This document shows positions 1 to 8,347 of a DNA stretch of 15,128 nt, piece after piece. The first letter of the stretch is position 1, and each line of letters begins with the position of its first letter. The position numbers and the translations under genes are program-made. The notes beneath the pieces are model-generated. The model made no database searches and was not told the origin of the DNA. It saw only the letters and a list, made by a program, of their open reading frames with translations. Where the stretch lies: the NCBI GenBank assembly GCA_944391635.1, contig CALXUL010000233.1, positions 1 through 15,128 of the forward strand. The letters run 5' to 3'. Source of the DNA: an uncultured Clostridia bacterium (GTDB lineage Bacteria > Bacillota > Clostridia > UBA1381).

Positions 1-1496
1 TTGCGAAAAATTTGAGGAAGGATATGTATTATAATGTCCAGACCTTTTCATTTGCAAGTATTGATAAATTTTCCGATGCAAGTATTGTAACGCGTCTTAC
101 TACCGACGTTACAAACCTGCAGATGGCATATCAAATGACAATCCGTATGGCAATCCGTGCACCGATTATGATGATTTTTTCTCTGGCAGCAGCGTTTTGG
201 ATTAATGCGGAGCTGTCGCTTATATTTATTGCAACCATGCCGATACTGGCAGTAGGATTGTGGCTTATAATGACAAATGCGCATCCGATTTTTGAAAAGG
301 TATTCCATACATATGACCATTTGAACAATGTTGTACAGGAAAACCTGCGCGGTATACGTGTAGTTAAATCCTTTGTTAGGGAGGATTTTGAAGAGAAGAA
401 GTTTAATGATGTATCGGATAGAATATATAAGCTGTTTTCAAAAGCTGAAAAGCTGCTCGCTTTCAATATGCCGCTTATGCAGTTTTGTATGTATGCGTGT
501 ATGCTGCTGATTTCCTGGTTTGGGGCGAGGCTAATAGTTTTAGGCGCAGGAGCAGAAGGTGCGCTTACTACCGGTGAGCTGATGAGTCTGATAAGCTATA
601 CTATGCAGATTCTAGGAAGCCTGATGGCAATTTCTATGGTATTTGTTATGATTACTATTTCCAGGGCTTCAGCAGAACGTATTGTTGAGATTTTAGACGA
701 AAGAAGCGAGCTTCATAATCCGGAAAACCCGGTATATGAAGTAAAAGACGGGTCTATATCTTTTGAAAATGTATATTTTAGCTACTCAAAAAAACGCAGC
801 AAATATGTGCTTGATAATATTAATATAGAAATAAAAGCCGGCGAAACGGTAGGTATTATCGGCGGAACCGGTTCATCAAAATCCAGTCTTGTGCAGCTTA
901 TACCGCGTCTTTATGATGTTACTGAAGGTTCAATAAAAGTTGGCGGCGTTGATGTTAGGGATTATGATATAGAGTCTTTAAGAGAAGAGGTTTCAATGGT
1001 ATTGCAGAAAAATGCGCTGTTCTCGGGAACCATTAAAGAGAATCTCAGATGGGGCGATGAGAATGCAAGCGATGAGGATATTGTCCGTGTCTGCAAATAC
1101 GCTCAGGCGGACGGGTTTATTAATGAAATGCCGGGCGGATATGATACATATATTGAACAGGGTGGAACTAACGTTTCAGGCGGACAAAAACAGAGACTTT
1201 GTATCGCGCGTGCGCTTTTGAAAAAGCCGAAAATATTGATACTTGACGATTCGACCAGTGCTGTCGATACCAAAACCGATGCACTTATCCGCCGTGCTTT
1301 TGCACAGGAAATACCTAATACCACAAAGATAATAATTGCACAGCGTATATCATCGGTTCAGGATGCAGATAAAATAATCGTTTTAGATGACGGAAAAATC
1401 AGTGCATTCGGAAATCATCAAGAGCTCCTTGAAAAAAGTGAGATTTACCGCGAAATTTATACATCTCAGCAGAAAGGGGGCTTGGGCGATGAATAG
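1..1496 (+). CDS. ABC exporter half-transporter, degenerate-site subunit (5' end outside window)
   Basis: This is a membrane-embedded ABC half-transporter (transmembrane domain fused to a C-terminal ATPase domain), probably exporting a drug or lipid as a heterodimer with the next gene. The frame is open to the left edge, so the true start lies outside; about 80-90 N-terminal residues of a usual ~580 are missing. Residues are numbered from the TTG at base 12. Transmembrane segments include about 50-90 and 155-215, and the nucleotide-binding domain covers about 250-485. The Walker A segment reads GGTGSSKS (284-291), with Ser289 where the last glycine is expected. The signature SGGQ (389-392) is intact. 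Walker B ends LDD (411-413), so the catalytic Glu is Asp, and the H-loop His is Gln444. Asp and Gln at these places are known in the non-catalytic subunit of heterodimeric exporters such as TM287/288. The substrate cannot be told from sequence. Confidence 0.93.
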   Translation, partial: AKNLRKDMYYNVQTFSFASIDKFSDASIVTRLTTDVTNLQMAYQMTIRMAIRAPIMMIFSLAAAFWINAELSLIFIATMPILAVGLWLIMTNAHPIFEKVFHTYDHLNNVVQENLRGIRVVKSFVREDFEEKKFNDVSDRIYKLFSKAEKLLAFNMPLMQFCMYACMLLISWFGARLIVLGAGAEGALTTGELMSLISYTMQILGSLMAISMVFVMITISRASAERIVEILDERSELHNPENPVYEVKDGSISFENVYFSYSKKRSKYVLDNINIEIKAGETVGIIGGTGSSKSSLVQLIPRLYDVTEGSIKVGGVDVRDYDIESLREEVSMVLQKNALFSGTIKENLRWGDENASDEDIVRVCKYAQADGFINEMPGGYDTYIEQGGTNVSGGQKQRLCIARALLKKPKILILDDSTSAVDTKTDALIRRAFAQEIPNTTKIIIAQRISSVQDADKIIVLDDGKISAFGNHQELLEKSEIYREIYTSQQKGGLGDE

Positions 1497-3411
1497 ACCA
1501 ATGAATAGAGGTATGCACAGAAAAGCAAACTTAAAGGATTTGGATAAAAAGACGGTCAAGCGGCTGTTCTCGTATATAGGGCAGTATAAATTCCGGCTGG
1601 TGTTTGTGTTAATCTGCATAATTATCGGTGCGGCAGCAAATGTTATGTCTTCATTATTCCTGCGCACGCTGATAGATGATTATATCGCCCCGCTTTTAAT
1701 TGATTCCTCAGCGGATTTTTCAGGGCTTTTGAGTGCGATTGGGACAATGAGTATAATATTTGCTGCGGGGATTGTTGCAACCTATCTTTATAACAGGACA
1801 ATGGTTGTTGTGGCGCAGGGTACTCTTAAAAAAATTCGTGATGATATGTTTGAACATATGCAGACCCTGCCGATAAAATATTTCGATACACATACACACG
1901 GCGAAGTGATGAGTTTTTACACTAATGATACCGATACGCTGCGCCAGATGATTGCACAGAGTATTCCGCAGGTTGTTTCATCAATTATGACAGTTGTTAC
2001 GGTACTTGTCGCAATGCTTAGTGTTAGTATATGGCTTACATTATTCGTTATTCTTTGTGTTGTTGCAATGATATTCGTAATCCGGAATATATCATCAAAG
2101 AGCAGTTCTTTCTTTGTTCATCAGCAAAGAGCGCTTGCAGATGTGAACGGATACATTGAGGAAATGATAAACGGGCAGAGGGTAATAAAGGTATTCTGCC
2201 ACGAAGAAAAGGCAAAAGAGGGTTTTGACAAGAAGAACGAAACGCTCTGTAAAAATGCGACAGAAGCGAATAAATTTGCTAATATCCTAATGCCGATTGT
2301 CAATAATATGGGATATATCTTATATGTATTGATAGCAATAGTAGGAGGAGCGATGGCAGTAAACGGGGTATGGAATATAAGCCTTACCGCAACGGGTGCG
2401 CTGACACTGGGTATGATAGCGTCATTCCTGCAGCTTTCAAGAAGCTTTATAATGCCGATAAGCCAGGTATCGCAGCAACTTGCATCTGTGGTAATGGCAT
2501 TTGCCGGAGCAGAGCGTATTTTCAGTTTGATTGACGAGGAATCCGAACAAGACAGCGGATACGTTACACTTGTTAATGCAACCAAGAAAAACGGCGTTCT
2601 TGAGGAAACCGAAGAAAGTACCGGGATGTGGGCTTGGAAACATCCGCATTCAGACGGAAGTATTACATACACAGAACTGCGCGGTGAAGTGGAGCTTGAT
2701 GACGTTGATTTCGGATATGAGGAAGATAAGCTGGTACTGCATAATATAACGCTTTATGCAAAATGCGGTCAGAAAATAGCCTTTGTGGGCGCGACAGGAG
2801 CAGGTAAAACGACTATTACTAATCTTATTAACCGTTTCTATGATATTGCAGACGGTAAGATACGCTATGACGGCATAAACATCAATAAGATAAAGAAACC
2901 TGATTTAAGACGTTCACTGGGTGTGGTGCTTCAGGATGTAAATTTATTTACCGGCACTGTCATGGAAAATATCCGATACGGCAGACCAACCGCAACGGAT
3001 GAGGAATGTATTGCAGCGGCAAAACTTGCTAATGCTGACGGATTTATCAGGATGCTTCCTGACGGCTATAATACAATGCTTGAAGGCGATGGAAGCGGGC
3101 TTTCGCAAGGGCAAAGACAGCTTATATCAATTGCCAGAGCGGCTGTTGCAGACCCGCCGGTAATGATTCTTGACGAGGCTACATCTTCGGTAGATACACG
3201 TACAGAATCTATTGTACAGCGCGGAATGGATGGGTTAATGATGGGACGTACGGTATTTGTTATAGCCCACCGCTTATCAACAGTAAGAAATTCAGACGTT
3301 ATTATGGTATTAGACCACGGACGTATTGTTGAGCGCGGAAGTCATGATGAGCTTATAGCTCAAAAAGGCAGATACTATCAGCTTTATACCGGAGCGTTTG
3401 AGCTTGAATAA
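1489..3411 (+). CDS. ABC exporter half-transporter, catalytic-site subunit
   Basis: This 640-residue ABC half-transporter is the partner of the preceding gene. The frame is open further upstream, but ATG 1489 is chosen because AAGGGGG (1474-1480) lies 8 bases before it and upstream codons run inside the previous gene. The two genes overlap by 8 bases, so translation is probably coupled. The transmembrane domain spans about 30-345. A linker of about 45 residues (350-397, containing the sequence WAWKHPHSDG) precedes the ATPase domain. Walker A is GATGAGKT (434-441), Walker B ends LDE (561-563) with the catalytic Glu563, and the H-loop His is 594. The signature is LSQGQ (538-542) instead of LSGGQ. 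Glu563 and His594 therefore pair with the intact signature of the partner to form the working ATP site, while this Gln540-bearing signature faces the partner's degenerate Walker motifs. Substrate unknown. Confidence 0.94.
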   Translation: MNRPMNRGMHRKANLKDLDKKTVKRLFSYIGQYKFRLVFVLICIIIGAAANVMSSLFLRTLIDDYIAPLLIDSSADFSGLLSAIGTMSIIFAAGIVATYLYNRTMVVVAQGTLKKIRDDMFEHMQTLPIKYFDTHTHGEVMSFYTNDTDTLRQMIAQSIPQVVSSIMTVVTVLVAMLSVSIWLTLFVILCVVAMIFVIRNISSKSSSFFVHQQRALADVNGYIEEMINGQRVIKVFCHEEKAKEGFDKKNETLCKNATEANKFANILMPIVNNMGYILYVLIAIVGGAMAVNGVWNISLTATGALTLGMIASFLQLSRSFIMPISQVSQQLASVVMAFAGAERIFSLIDEESEQDSGYVTLVNATKKNGVLEETEESTGMWAWKHPHSDGSITYTELRGEVELDDVDFGYEEDKLVLHNITLYAKCGQKIAFVGATGAGKTTITNLINRFYDIADGKIRYDGININKIKKPDLRRSLGVVLQDVNLFTGTVMENIRYGRPTATDEECIAAAKLANADGFIRMLPDGYNTMLEGDGSGLSQGQRQLISIARAAVADPPVMILDEATSSVDTRTESIVQRGMDGLMMGRTVFVIAHRLSTVRNSDVIMVLDHGRIVERGSHDELIAQKGRYYQLYTGAFELE

Positions 3412-3429
3412 AATATAGTAAAATAAATA

Positions 3430-3461
3430 GCCCCGTCTGCAGCATATGCCATAGACGGGGC
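3430..3461. repeat. GC-rich inverted repeat (hairpin) after the ABC operon
   Basis: A perfect 9-base inverted repeat, GCCCCGTCT / AGACGGGGC, flanks a 14-base loop and begins 18 bases after the ABC stop codon. On the + strand no T-run follows, so it is a poor intrinsic terminator for the ABC genes, but it could stabilise the 3' end of their mRNA. On the - strand it is followed by a T-rich stretch and might act as a second terminator for the opposing MATE gene. The rest of 3462-3574 shows no gene or convincing motif. Confidence 0.5.
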
Positions 3462-3574
3462 GCGGAATGTGTTTCTGCGTTGCCGGACGCTGGAGAGTGA
3501 AGTTATTTCTGCATTTTGCAGTATATGACTGCGCGGACGTATTAAAAAACCAAATATGGGAAAAGCAAAAAAAC

Positions 3575-3610
3575 GGAGCTGATTTTCGGATAAAATCAGC
3601 TCCATTTTTA
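3575..3610. terminator. Bidirectional intrinsic terminator between convergent genes
   Basis: A perfect 12-base stem, GGAGCTGATTTT / AAAATCAGCTCC, closes on a 5-base loop (3587-3591). It is followed by TTTTTATTTT on the + strand and, read from the other side, by a run of seven T. It lies between the convergent ABC genes and the MATE gene and can stop transcription from both. The remaining 100 bases before the MATE stop are AT-rich with no gene seen. Confidence 0.85.
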
Positions 3611-3711
3611 TTTTAATAAATCATCAATAATGATTTTTTATTACTTGATTGCAAAAAAACGGTTTTTTCAACAGTCTTAGTCCGGTTTGTACTAAATATT
3701 TTTTTATTTAA

Positions 3712-5061
3712 TCAGTCTTTTGATTTAATAGTGTCAAGTTTTGTTCTCTTTATGTAGAAATATATTATTACACAAACAACTGTAGCAACAATCTCTGAAA
3801 TAGGAATTGCAGCCCAAACGGCAGGATAACCCCATAACCGTTTTAGAATATATGCAGCAGGAAGTATGACCGCAAGCTGACGTATAATTGAAATTATCAT
3901 ACTGAAAGATGCCGCTTCGACCGATTGGTAAAGTGAAATAAGTATGATGCAGAACCCTGCAAAACAGAAGCCGATAGGAAATATCCGCATTGCGGGAATA
4001 CCCATATCATACATCGTAGAATCAGCATTAAACATATTAAGGAAAAATTTCGGGAATATGATAATAAGAGCTGTGCCTATTGCCATCATAGCTACTGAAA
4101 TTATCATACCGGTACGCATTGCGGTAAAGATACGCTGGCGTTTTCTTGCTCCGTAATTATATGCAAAGATAGGTATGAGTGCGTTGGACAGTCCGAATAC
4201 CGGCATAAAGGTAAAGCTGTTGATTTTAAAGTATATGCCGAATATTGAAATGGCAGTATCATCGCCAAGGATTTTGTTCATACCAACCGTCATAATACTG
4301 GTTATAGACTGCATAATGATTGCAGGAATGCCTACGCGGTAAATATCGACTATAACATCCAAGCTGGGCTTGAAATGTTTGAAACTCATTTTAACCTCGT
4401 GGTTTAAGCGGTGATTAAGATAGAAAGCAAGAACCATTGCAAACCACTGTCCGGCAACAGTTGCGATTGCCGCGCCGGCAACGCCAAGTTTCGGTGCGCC
4501 TAAAAGCCCGAATATCAGGATTGGGTCGAGGATAATGTTAATAACTGCGCCCGTCATTTGCGAAACCATACTGAGGTGGGTTTTGCCGGTAGCCTGGAGC
4601 AGTTTTTCAGCAACAATCTGCATAAATACTCCAAGAGAGAATACCGTACAGATAAACATATAATCTCTGCCCATTTGAATAGTTGCGGGGGTGCTTGTGA
4701 AGAATGTAAAGAATTTTTCCGACATCAGCCCGCCGATTATTGCAACGACAATAGTTGATAATACTGCAAGAAAAATTCCGTTTTCCGCAGCTTTGTTTGC
4801 ATCTTCAAATCTTTTTTCTCCCAGTCTTCTTGAGAGCAGAGAGTTGATACCTACTCCGGTTCCGGAAGCAAGAGCAATCATAAGCGACTGTACCGGAAAA
4901 CATAACGATACCGCGGTAAGACCATCACGGCTGTACTGTGCAACGAAAATTGAATCGACTATGTTGTACAAAGCCTGTATCAGCATTGAAATCATCATCG
5001 GCACAGCCATTGTTACTAAAAGCTTGTTGACGTTCATCACGCCCATTTTGTTTTCTTCCAT
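3712..5061 (-). CDS. MATE family multidrug/cation antiporter (first copy)
   Basis: This is an integral membrane efflux protein of the MATE (NorM/MepA/DinF) superfamily, which uses a sodium or proton gradient to expel cationic drugs or metabolites. The protein is 449 residues and hydrophobic throughout, consistent with the usual 12 helices. It has a typical family start: a short charged leader, then the first helix running into LIQALYNIVDSIFVA. The second half repeats this pattern, as expected of the internal twofold repeat. An ATG seven codons upstream (5082) is in frame, but 5061 is preferred because AAGG lies 7 bases before it and family proteins begin at about this point. The gene is monocistronic, with a near-consensus promoter upstream and a bidirectional terminator downstream. 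Substrate unknown; it is clearly a different protein from the second MATE gene at 9691. Confidence 0.92.
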   Translation of the reverse strand: MEENKMGVMNVNKLLVTMAVPMMISMLIQALYNIVDSIFVAQYSRDGLTAVSLCFPVQSLMIALASGTGVGINSLLSRRLGEKRFEDANKAAENGIFLAVLSTIVVAIIGGLMSEKFFTFFTSTPATIQMGRDYMFICTVFSLGVFMQIVAEKLLQATGKTHLSMVSQMTGAVINIILDPILIFGLLGAPKLGVAGAAIATVAGQWFAMVLAFYLNHRLNHEVKMSFKHFKPSLDVIVDIYRVGIPAIIMQSITSIMTVGMNKILGDDTAISIFGIYFKINSFTFMPVFGLSNALIPIFAYNYGARKRQRIFTAMRTGMIISVAMMAIGTALIIIFPKFFLNMFNADSTMYDMGIPAMRIFPIGFCFAGFCIILISLYQSVEAASFSMIISIIRQLAVILPAAYILKRLWGYPAVWAAIPISEIVATVVCVIIYFYIKRTKLDTIKSKD

Positions 5062-5106
5062 TTTTTCGCCTTTCTTTTCCATATAATAACTTTATTCCAA
5101 ATAATT

Positions 5107-5135
5107 ATTATAACTTAAATTTCAAAAACAGTCAA
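5107..5135 (-). promoter_or_regulatory. Promoter for the MATE gene (sigma-A type)
   Basis: Read on the - strand, TTGACT (5130-5135) and a perfect TATAAT (5107-5112) are separated by exactly 17 bases, upstream of the MATE start. It is divergent from, and does not overlap, the cca promoter at 5206. No operator repeat is evident between the two. Confidence 0.8.
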
Positions 5136-5205
5136 GCACTGCAATTTTAATTTTGCAAAAAACTGTTATTCTTAATAAAAGCAGGTTTTGTAAGAGGTAT
5201 TACAA

Positions 5206-5234
5206 TTGACAAATTGGGCATATTGTGGTATTCT
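5206..5234 (+). promoter_or_regulatory. Promoter for the cca operon (sigma-A type)
   Basis: A perfect -35 TTGACA (5206-5211) is followed after 17 bases by TATTCT (5229-5234). Transcription should begin near 5241, leaving a leader of about 35 bases before the GTG start. The TTG of the -35 box is itself in frame with cca and creates a false upstream start. Confidence 0.8.
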
Positions 5235-5257
5235 TTTTTTATTGATAACAGGGAAAA

Positions 5258-5264
5258 AAGGAGG
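5258..5264 (+). promoter_or_regulatory. Ribosome binding site deciding the cca start
   Basis: AAGGAGG lies 10 bases before GTG 5275, slightly long spacing. It lies inside the upstream-extended frame, which shows that translation starts at 5275 and not at TTG 5206. Confidence 0.75.
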
Positions 5265-5274
5265 TGCAGCCAAG

Positions 5275-6627
5275 GTGCAGATTAAGATAAGCGATGGGGC
5301 AGAATCAGTGCTTGATAGGCTGCATCGTAAAGGTTATGAGGCATATATAGCAGGCGGAGCGGTGCGGGATTGTGTTATGGGCAAAACGCCGCATGATTAT
5401 GATATAGCAACCAGCGCCAGACCGGATGAGGTAAAAAAGATTTTTAAAAAGGTTATTGATACCGGCATAGCCCATGGCACTGTCACGGTAATTGAGGGCG
5501 GCAGCGGTTATGAAATAACAACGTTCAGAAAGGAAGGCGGATATTCAGACAGCCGCCATCCGGATAGTGTGGAGTTTGTGGGTAGCATCAGAGATGACCT
5601 CGAGCGCCGGGATTTTACAATAAACGCGATGTGTTATTCTCCGCAGACCGGTGTTATTGATTATTTCGGTGGTATTGAAGATATAAAAGCTGGGATTGTG
5701 CGCGCAGTGGGCGAGGCGAAAAGGCGGTTTGGCGAGGATGCGCTAAGAATGCTAAGGGCTGTAAGATTTTGCGCGGCGCTGGGTTTTAAATTGGAAGATT
5801 CTACAGCCGCGGCAATAAAGAGCTGTGCGCCGCTTATAAAGAGAGTAAGCTCGGAGCGGCTTTTGGGCGAACTTAATAAAATTCTGATTTCCGACCATCC
5901 CGATGCGGTAGCACTTTTACATGAGCTTGGGCTTATGCGGTATATTTTGCCGGAACTTGAGGTCTGTTTTAGTACACCTCAGAAGAATAAATACCATATC
6001 TATAATGTGGGCGACCATATTATTTGCGCTACTGCTGCGGCAGAAAAGGATTTAATATTACGCTGGGCGGCATTGCTGCATGATATAGGAAAGCCCGCCT
6101 GCATAAGTACCGACTCAAATGGGATAATACACTTTTACGGACATCACAAAGAAAGTGCAGCAATGGCAAAGGATATCCTTTACCGCCTGCATATGGACCA
6201 TGACAGTATACGTGATATACTTTTACTGATAGAAAATCATGATGTAAGAATTGAGGCTTCGCCGCCTGCGGTAAAGCGAATGCTTGCAAAGCTGGGAGAT
6301 AAGCTGTTTTTGAAGCTTTTAAGCCTTCAGATAGCCGATAACCGCGCAAAAGACGGGAAATATTTTGCTGAAAAGCAAAAAAGAATAGACGAGGTTCGCG
6401 CGGTATACGAGGATATCGTTGCGGAAGGACAGCCGTATTTGCTGTCGGATTTGGTTATAAACGGCAGAGATCTTATCAAGATAGGATTTAAGGCGGGCAG
6501 AGAGATAGGGGATACTTTGAAACTGCTTTTAGGCGAGGGGGTTATAAGCTCCGAACTTAATAATCGCGACTATCTTTTAAGTCGAGCGCGAGAATTTCGG
6601 AATAAATACAGCCAGAAGGGGGAATAG
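5275..6627 (+). CDS. cca: CCA-adding tRNA nucleotidyltransferase with HD domain
   Basis: This 450-residue class II enzyme adds or repairs the 3'-terminal CCA of tRNAs in the cytoplasm, using CTP and ATP without a nucleic acid template. The N-terminal nucleotidyltransferase fold shows GGAVRD (27-32) and the metal-binding D41-Y-D43. The RRDFTINAM segment (111-119) is followed by EDALRMLRAVRF (154-165), the nucleotide-selecting region. A C-terminal HD phosphohydrolase-like domain follows with LLHDIGKP (H269, D270) and NHD (321-323). Length and domain order match the HD-containing bacterial form. The GTG start is chosen from the AAGGAGG site and because the promoter occupies the upstream in-frame sequence. 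It is the first gene of an operon; the next gene begins 2 bases after the stop. Nothing looks degraded. Confidence 0.95.
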   Translation: MQIKISDGAESVLDRLHRKGYEAYIAGGAVRDCVMGKTPHDYDIATSARPDEVKKIFKKVIDTGIAHGTVTVIEGGSGYEITTFRKEGGYSDSRHPDSVEFVGSIRDDLERRDFTINAMCYSPQTGVIDYFGGIEDIKAGIVRAVGEAKRRFGEDALRMLRAVRFCAALGFKLEDSTAAAIKSCAPLIKRVSSERLLGELNKILISDHPDAVALLHELGLMRYILPELEVCFSTPQKNKYHIYNVGDHIICATAAAEKDLILRWAALLHDIGKPACISTDSNGIIHFYGHHKESAAMAKDILYRLHMDHDSIRDILLLIENHDVRIEASPPAVKRMLAKLGDKLFLKLLSLQIADNRAKDGKYFAEKQKRIDEVRAVYEDIVAEGQPYLLSDLVINGRDLIKIGFKAGREIGDTLKLLLGEGVISSELNNRDYLLSRAREFRNKYSQKGE

Positions 6628-6629
6628 AA

Positions 6630-8315
6630 GTGAATGGTGATAAAAGGGGAAATATTTTTAAGATATTAGCAATAGGCGCTGCGGCAAGTGCCGCTGCCGC
6701 CGCGGGCGTTGCTGCAGCGCGGCATCATAAGAAGAAAAAAATACAGCGCATGCTTATTTCGGAACAGGCACAGTCACGAAAACGCAAAGCGTATTTTATT
6801 GGCTCAGGTCTTGAAAATCTTGCTGGCGCATTATATCTGATACGTGATGGGAATTTTGTCGGCGAGAATATATACATAATCGAGCCGTCAACTATTGTAG
6901 GCGGCGAATATTACGCTGCCGGAAATGCTGATACCGGATATATAATAAGAAGCGGCGCCCAAATATTTAAAAATGCAAGCGGAAATCTGATGGATTTACT
7001 GGCATCTGTGCCATCTCTTCGTGCGCCGGATATAAGCGTAGGAGAGGATATTATCACATATAATGATGCACATAAAAATGCGTCAAGAGCAAGACTCTTC
7101 GGCGAGGAGGGAATTATTCAGCTTGCGTCCTTGGGGCTTGGCAAGGCTGAGAGAAAAGCATTCTTTTCACTTATTACCAAAAAAGGTGATATAGAAAATA
7201 AAACGATAGAAGAATATTTTGCCGCAGTACCCGAATTTTTTGATACAAAGCTGTGGGCAGTTTTGGAGTCGGATTTCAAACTCAGCAAAAAAAGCGCGGC
7301 GTCCTGCTTTAGTTTTGCATTGATACAGAATCTTTCAGAGCTTTTGCATATAGAAACGCACGATATGATAACAACGCCGGTGTTTAATATGTATGAGAGT
7401 GTAATACTGCCCATAAAGGCATATCTTGAGCGGTGCGGCGTGAATTTTATGGTAAAATGCCGGCTTTGTGATATTGAGGAGGAGTCGGGGAGAATTTCGG
7501 CTTTGCTTTTGAATGATAACGGAGCGCGCAAAAAGATTTACCTTGATAATAATGATTTATGCTTTATCAGCTGCGGATGTACAAGCGACGGTACTGTATG
7601 CGGAGATATTGACAATCCGCCGCCGGTGCCGGACGAACAGGCGGACAGCATTGAGGTTATGAATATTCTTGCAAACCATTTTCCTGAAACCGAAGGACTG
7701 GTTGGGTTTATGTCGTCACCTGCGGTTACAGCCACAGGCGAGCTTACCGTAACGCTTAACTCCAACCTGTTTATGAGTCTGTTGGAAAACTATACGTCAA
7801 CGCCGCTTGGTGCGGATGCTTTTATCACGATAAAGGATTCACCCTGGGTATATAGCCTTGATACATCTGTGCAGCCGCGGACGTGGGGAAAAGTGTTTGT
7901 GCTGCGTGCGGTTTCGCTTGCGCCATATGAGCCGGGCAGGTTTGTTAAGAAGCCTATGACTGAATCAAATGGCACCGAGGCGCTGTATGAGCTGGTATGT
8001 GCGCTTCAGATGCAGAAATATTGGGATGAGATAGCCGAAACGGTAGTAAATGCAGTAGTATGTATCCAGCCGTACGCACTGGCTCCGACTCTTCCGGGCG
8101 AAAAAGCACCCATTATACCGGAAAATTGCGAAAATCTGGCACTTACCGGACGGTTTTGCAATGTCGAGGGTGAGAATGTGCTGTCGGCAGAATATGCGGT
8201 TAAGTCTGCGCGAATTGCGGTGTATACGCTGATTCGGTGTATGCGAAAGATAAAATCTGCGCCGGGGGCGGGGCTTTCGGTATATGCACGCGTCCTGCGC
8301 CGTATAAACCGGTGA
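6630..8315 (+). CDS. Diverged membrane-anchored oleate hydratase-family flavoprotein
   Basis: This 561-residue protein belongs to the oleate hydratase (myosin-cross-reactive antigen) family, FAD proteins that hydrate unsaturated fatty acids. Visible family features in order are the dinucleotide-binding IGSGLENLAG (57-66), LIRDG (70-74), GG after the second strand (91-92), KTIEEYF (191-197) and FNMYESVILP (252-261). They continue with GDIDNPPPVP (325-334), KKPM (440-443) and a C-terminal ALTGRF (504-509). The order and spacing match the whole family length. Oddities: residues 9-30 form an alanine-rich hydrophobic segment followed by RHHKKKK, which looks like a membrane anchor with a cytoplasmic body. 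The RGGRE segment carrying the catalytic Glu reads RSGAQ (Gln111), and the tyrosine of the KYNQYES segment is Phe252. True hydratase activity is therefore doubtful. GTG 6630 has AAGGGGGA 6 bases upstream. It is tightly coupled to cca and argJ. Confidence 0.82.
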   Translation: MNGDKRGNIFKILAIGAAASAAAAAGVAAARHHKKKKIQRMLISEQAQSRKRKAYFIGSGLENLAGALYLIRDGNFVGENIYIIEPSTIVGGEYYAAGNADTGYIIRSGAQIFKNASGNLMDLLASVPSLRAPDISVGEDIITYNDAHKNASRARLFGEEGIIQLASLGLGKAERKAFFSLITKKGDIENKTIEEYFAAVPEFFDTKLWAVLESDFKLSKKSAASCFSFALIQNLSELLHIETHDMITTPVFNMYESVILPIKAYLERCGVNFMVKCRLCDIEEESGRISALLLNDNGARKKIYLDNNDLCFISCGCTSDGTVCGDIDNPPPVPDEQADSIEVMNILANHFPETEGLVGFMSSPAVTATGELTVTLNSNLFMSLLENYTSTPLGADAFITIKDSPWVYSLDTSVQPRTWGKVFVLRAVSLAPYEPGRFVKKPMTESNGTEALYELVCALQMQKYWDEIAETVVNAVVCIQPYALAPTLPGEKAPIIPENCENLALTGRFCNVEGENVLSAEYAVKSARIAVYTLIRCMRKIKSAPGAGLSVYARVLRRINR

Positions 8316-8347
8316 AATTTTATATTTATTAGAAGAAGGGTTTTAAA

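Noticed and set aside
1387..1488. 34-codon upstream extension of the second ABC gene
   Set aside because: It lies inside the first ABC gene without an RBS, while ATG 1489 has a well-placed AAGGGGG.
2121..2672. 183-codon frame antisense to the second ABC gene
   Set aside because: It lies entirely opposite a clear ABC transporter frame and shows no recognisable domain or RBS.
3384..3605. 73-codon frame on the - strand in the convergent spacer
   Set aside because: It starts inside the bidirectional terminator stem, has no RBS, runs into the end of the ABC gene and resembles no family.
3652..3672. A-run/T-run inverted repeat near the MATE stop
   Set aside because: It consists of A-T pairs with almost no loop and is too weak to call a terminator.
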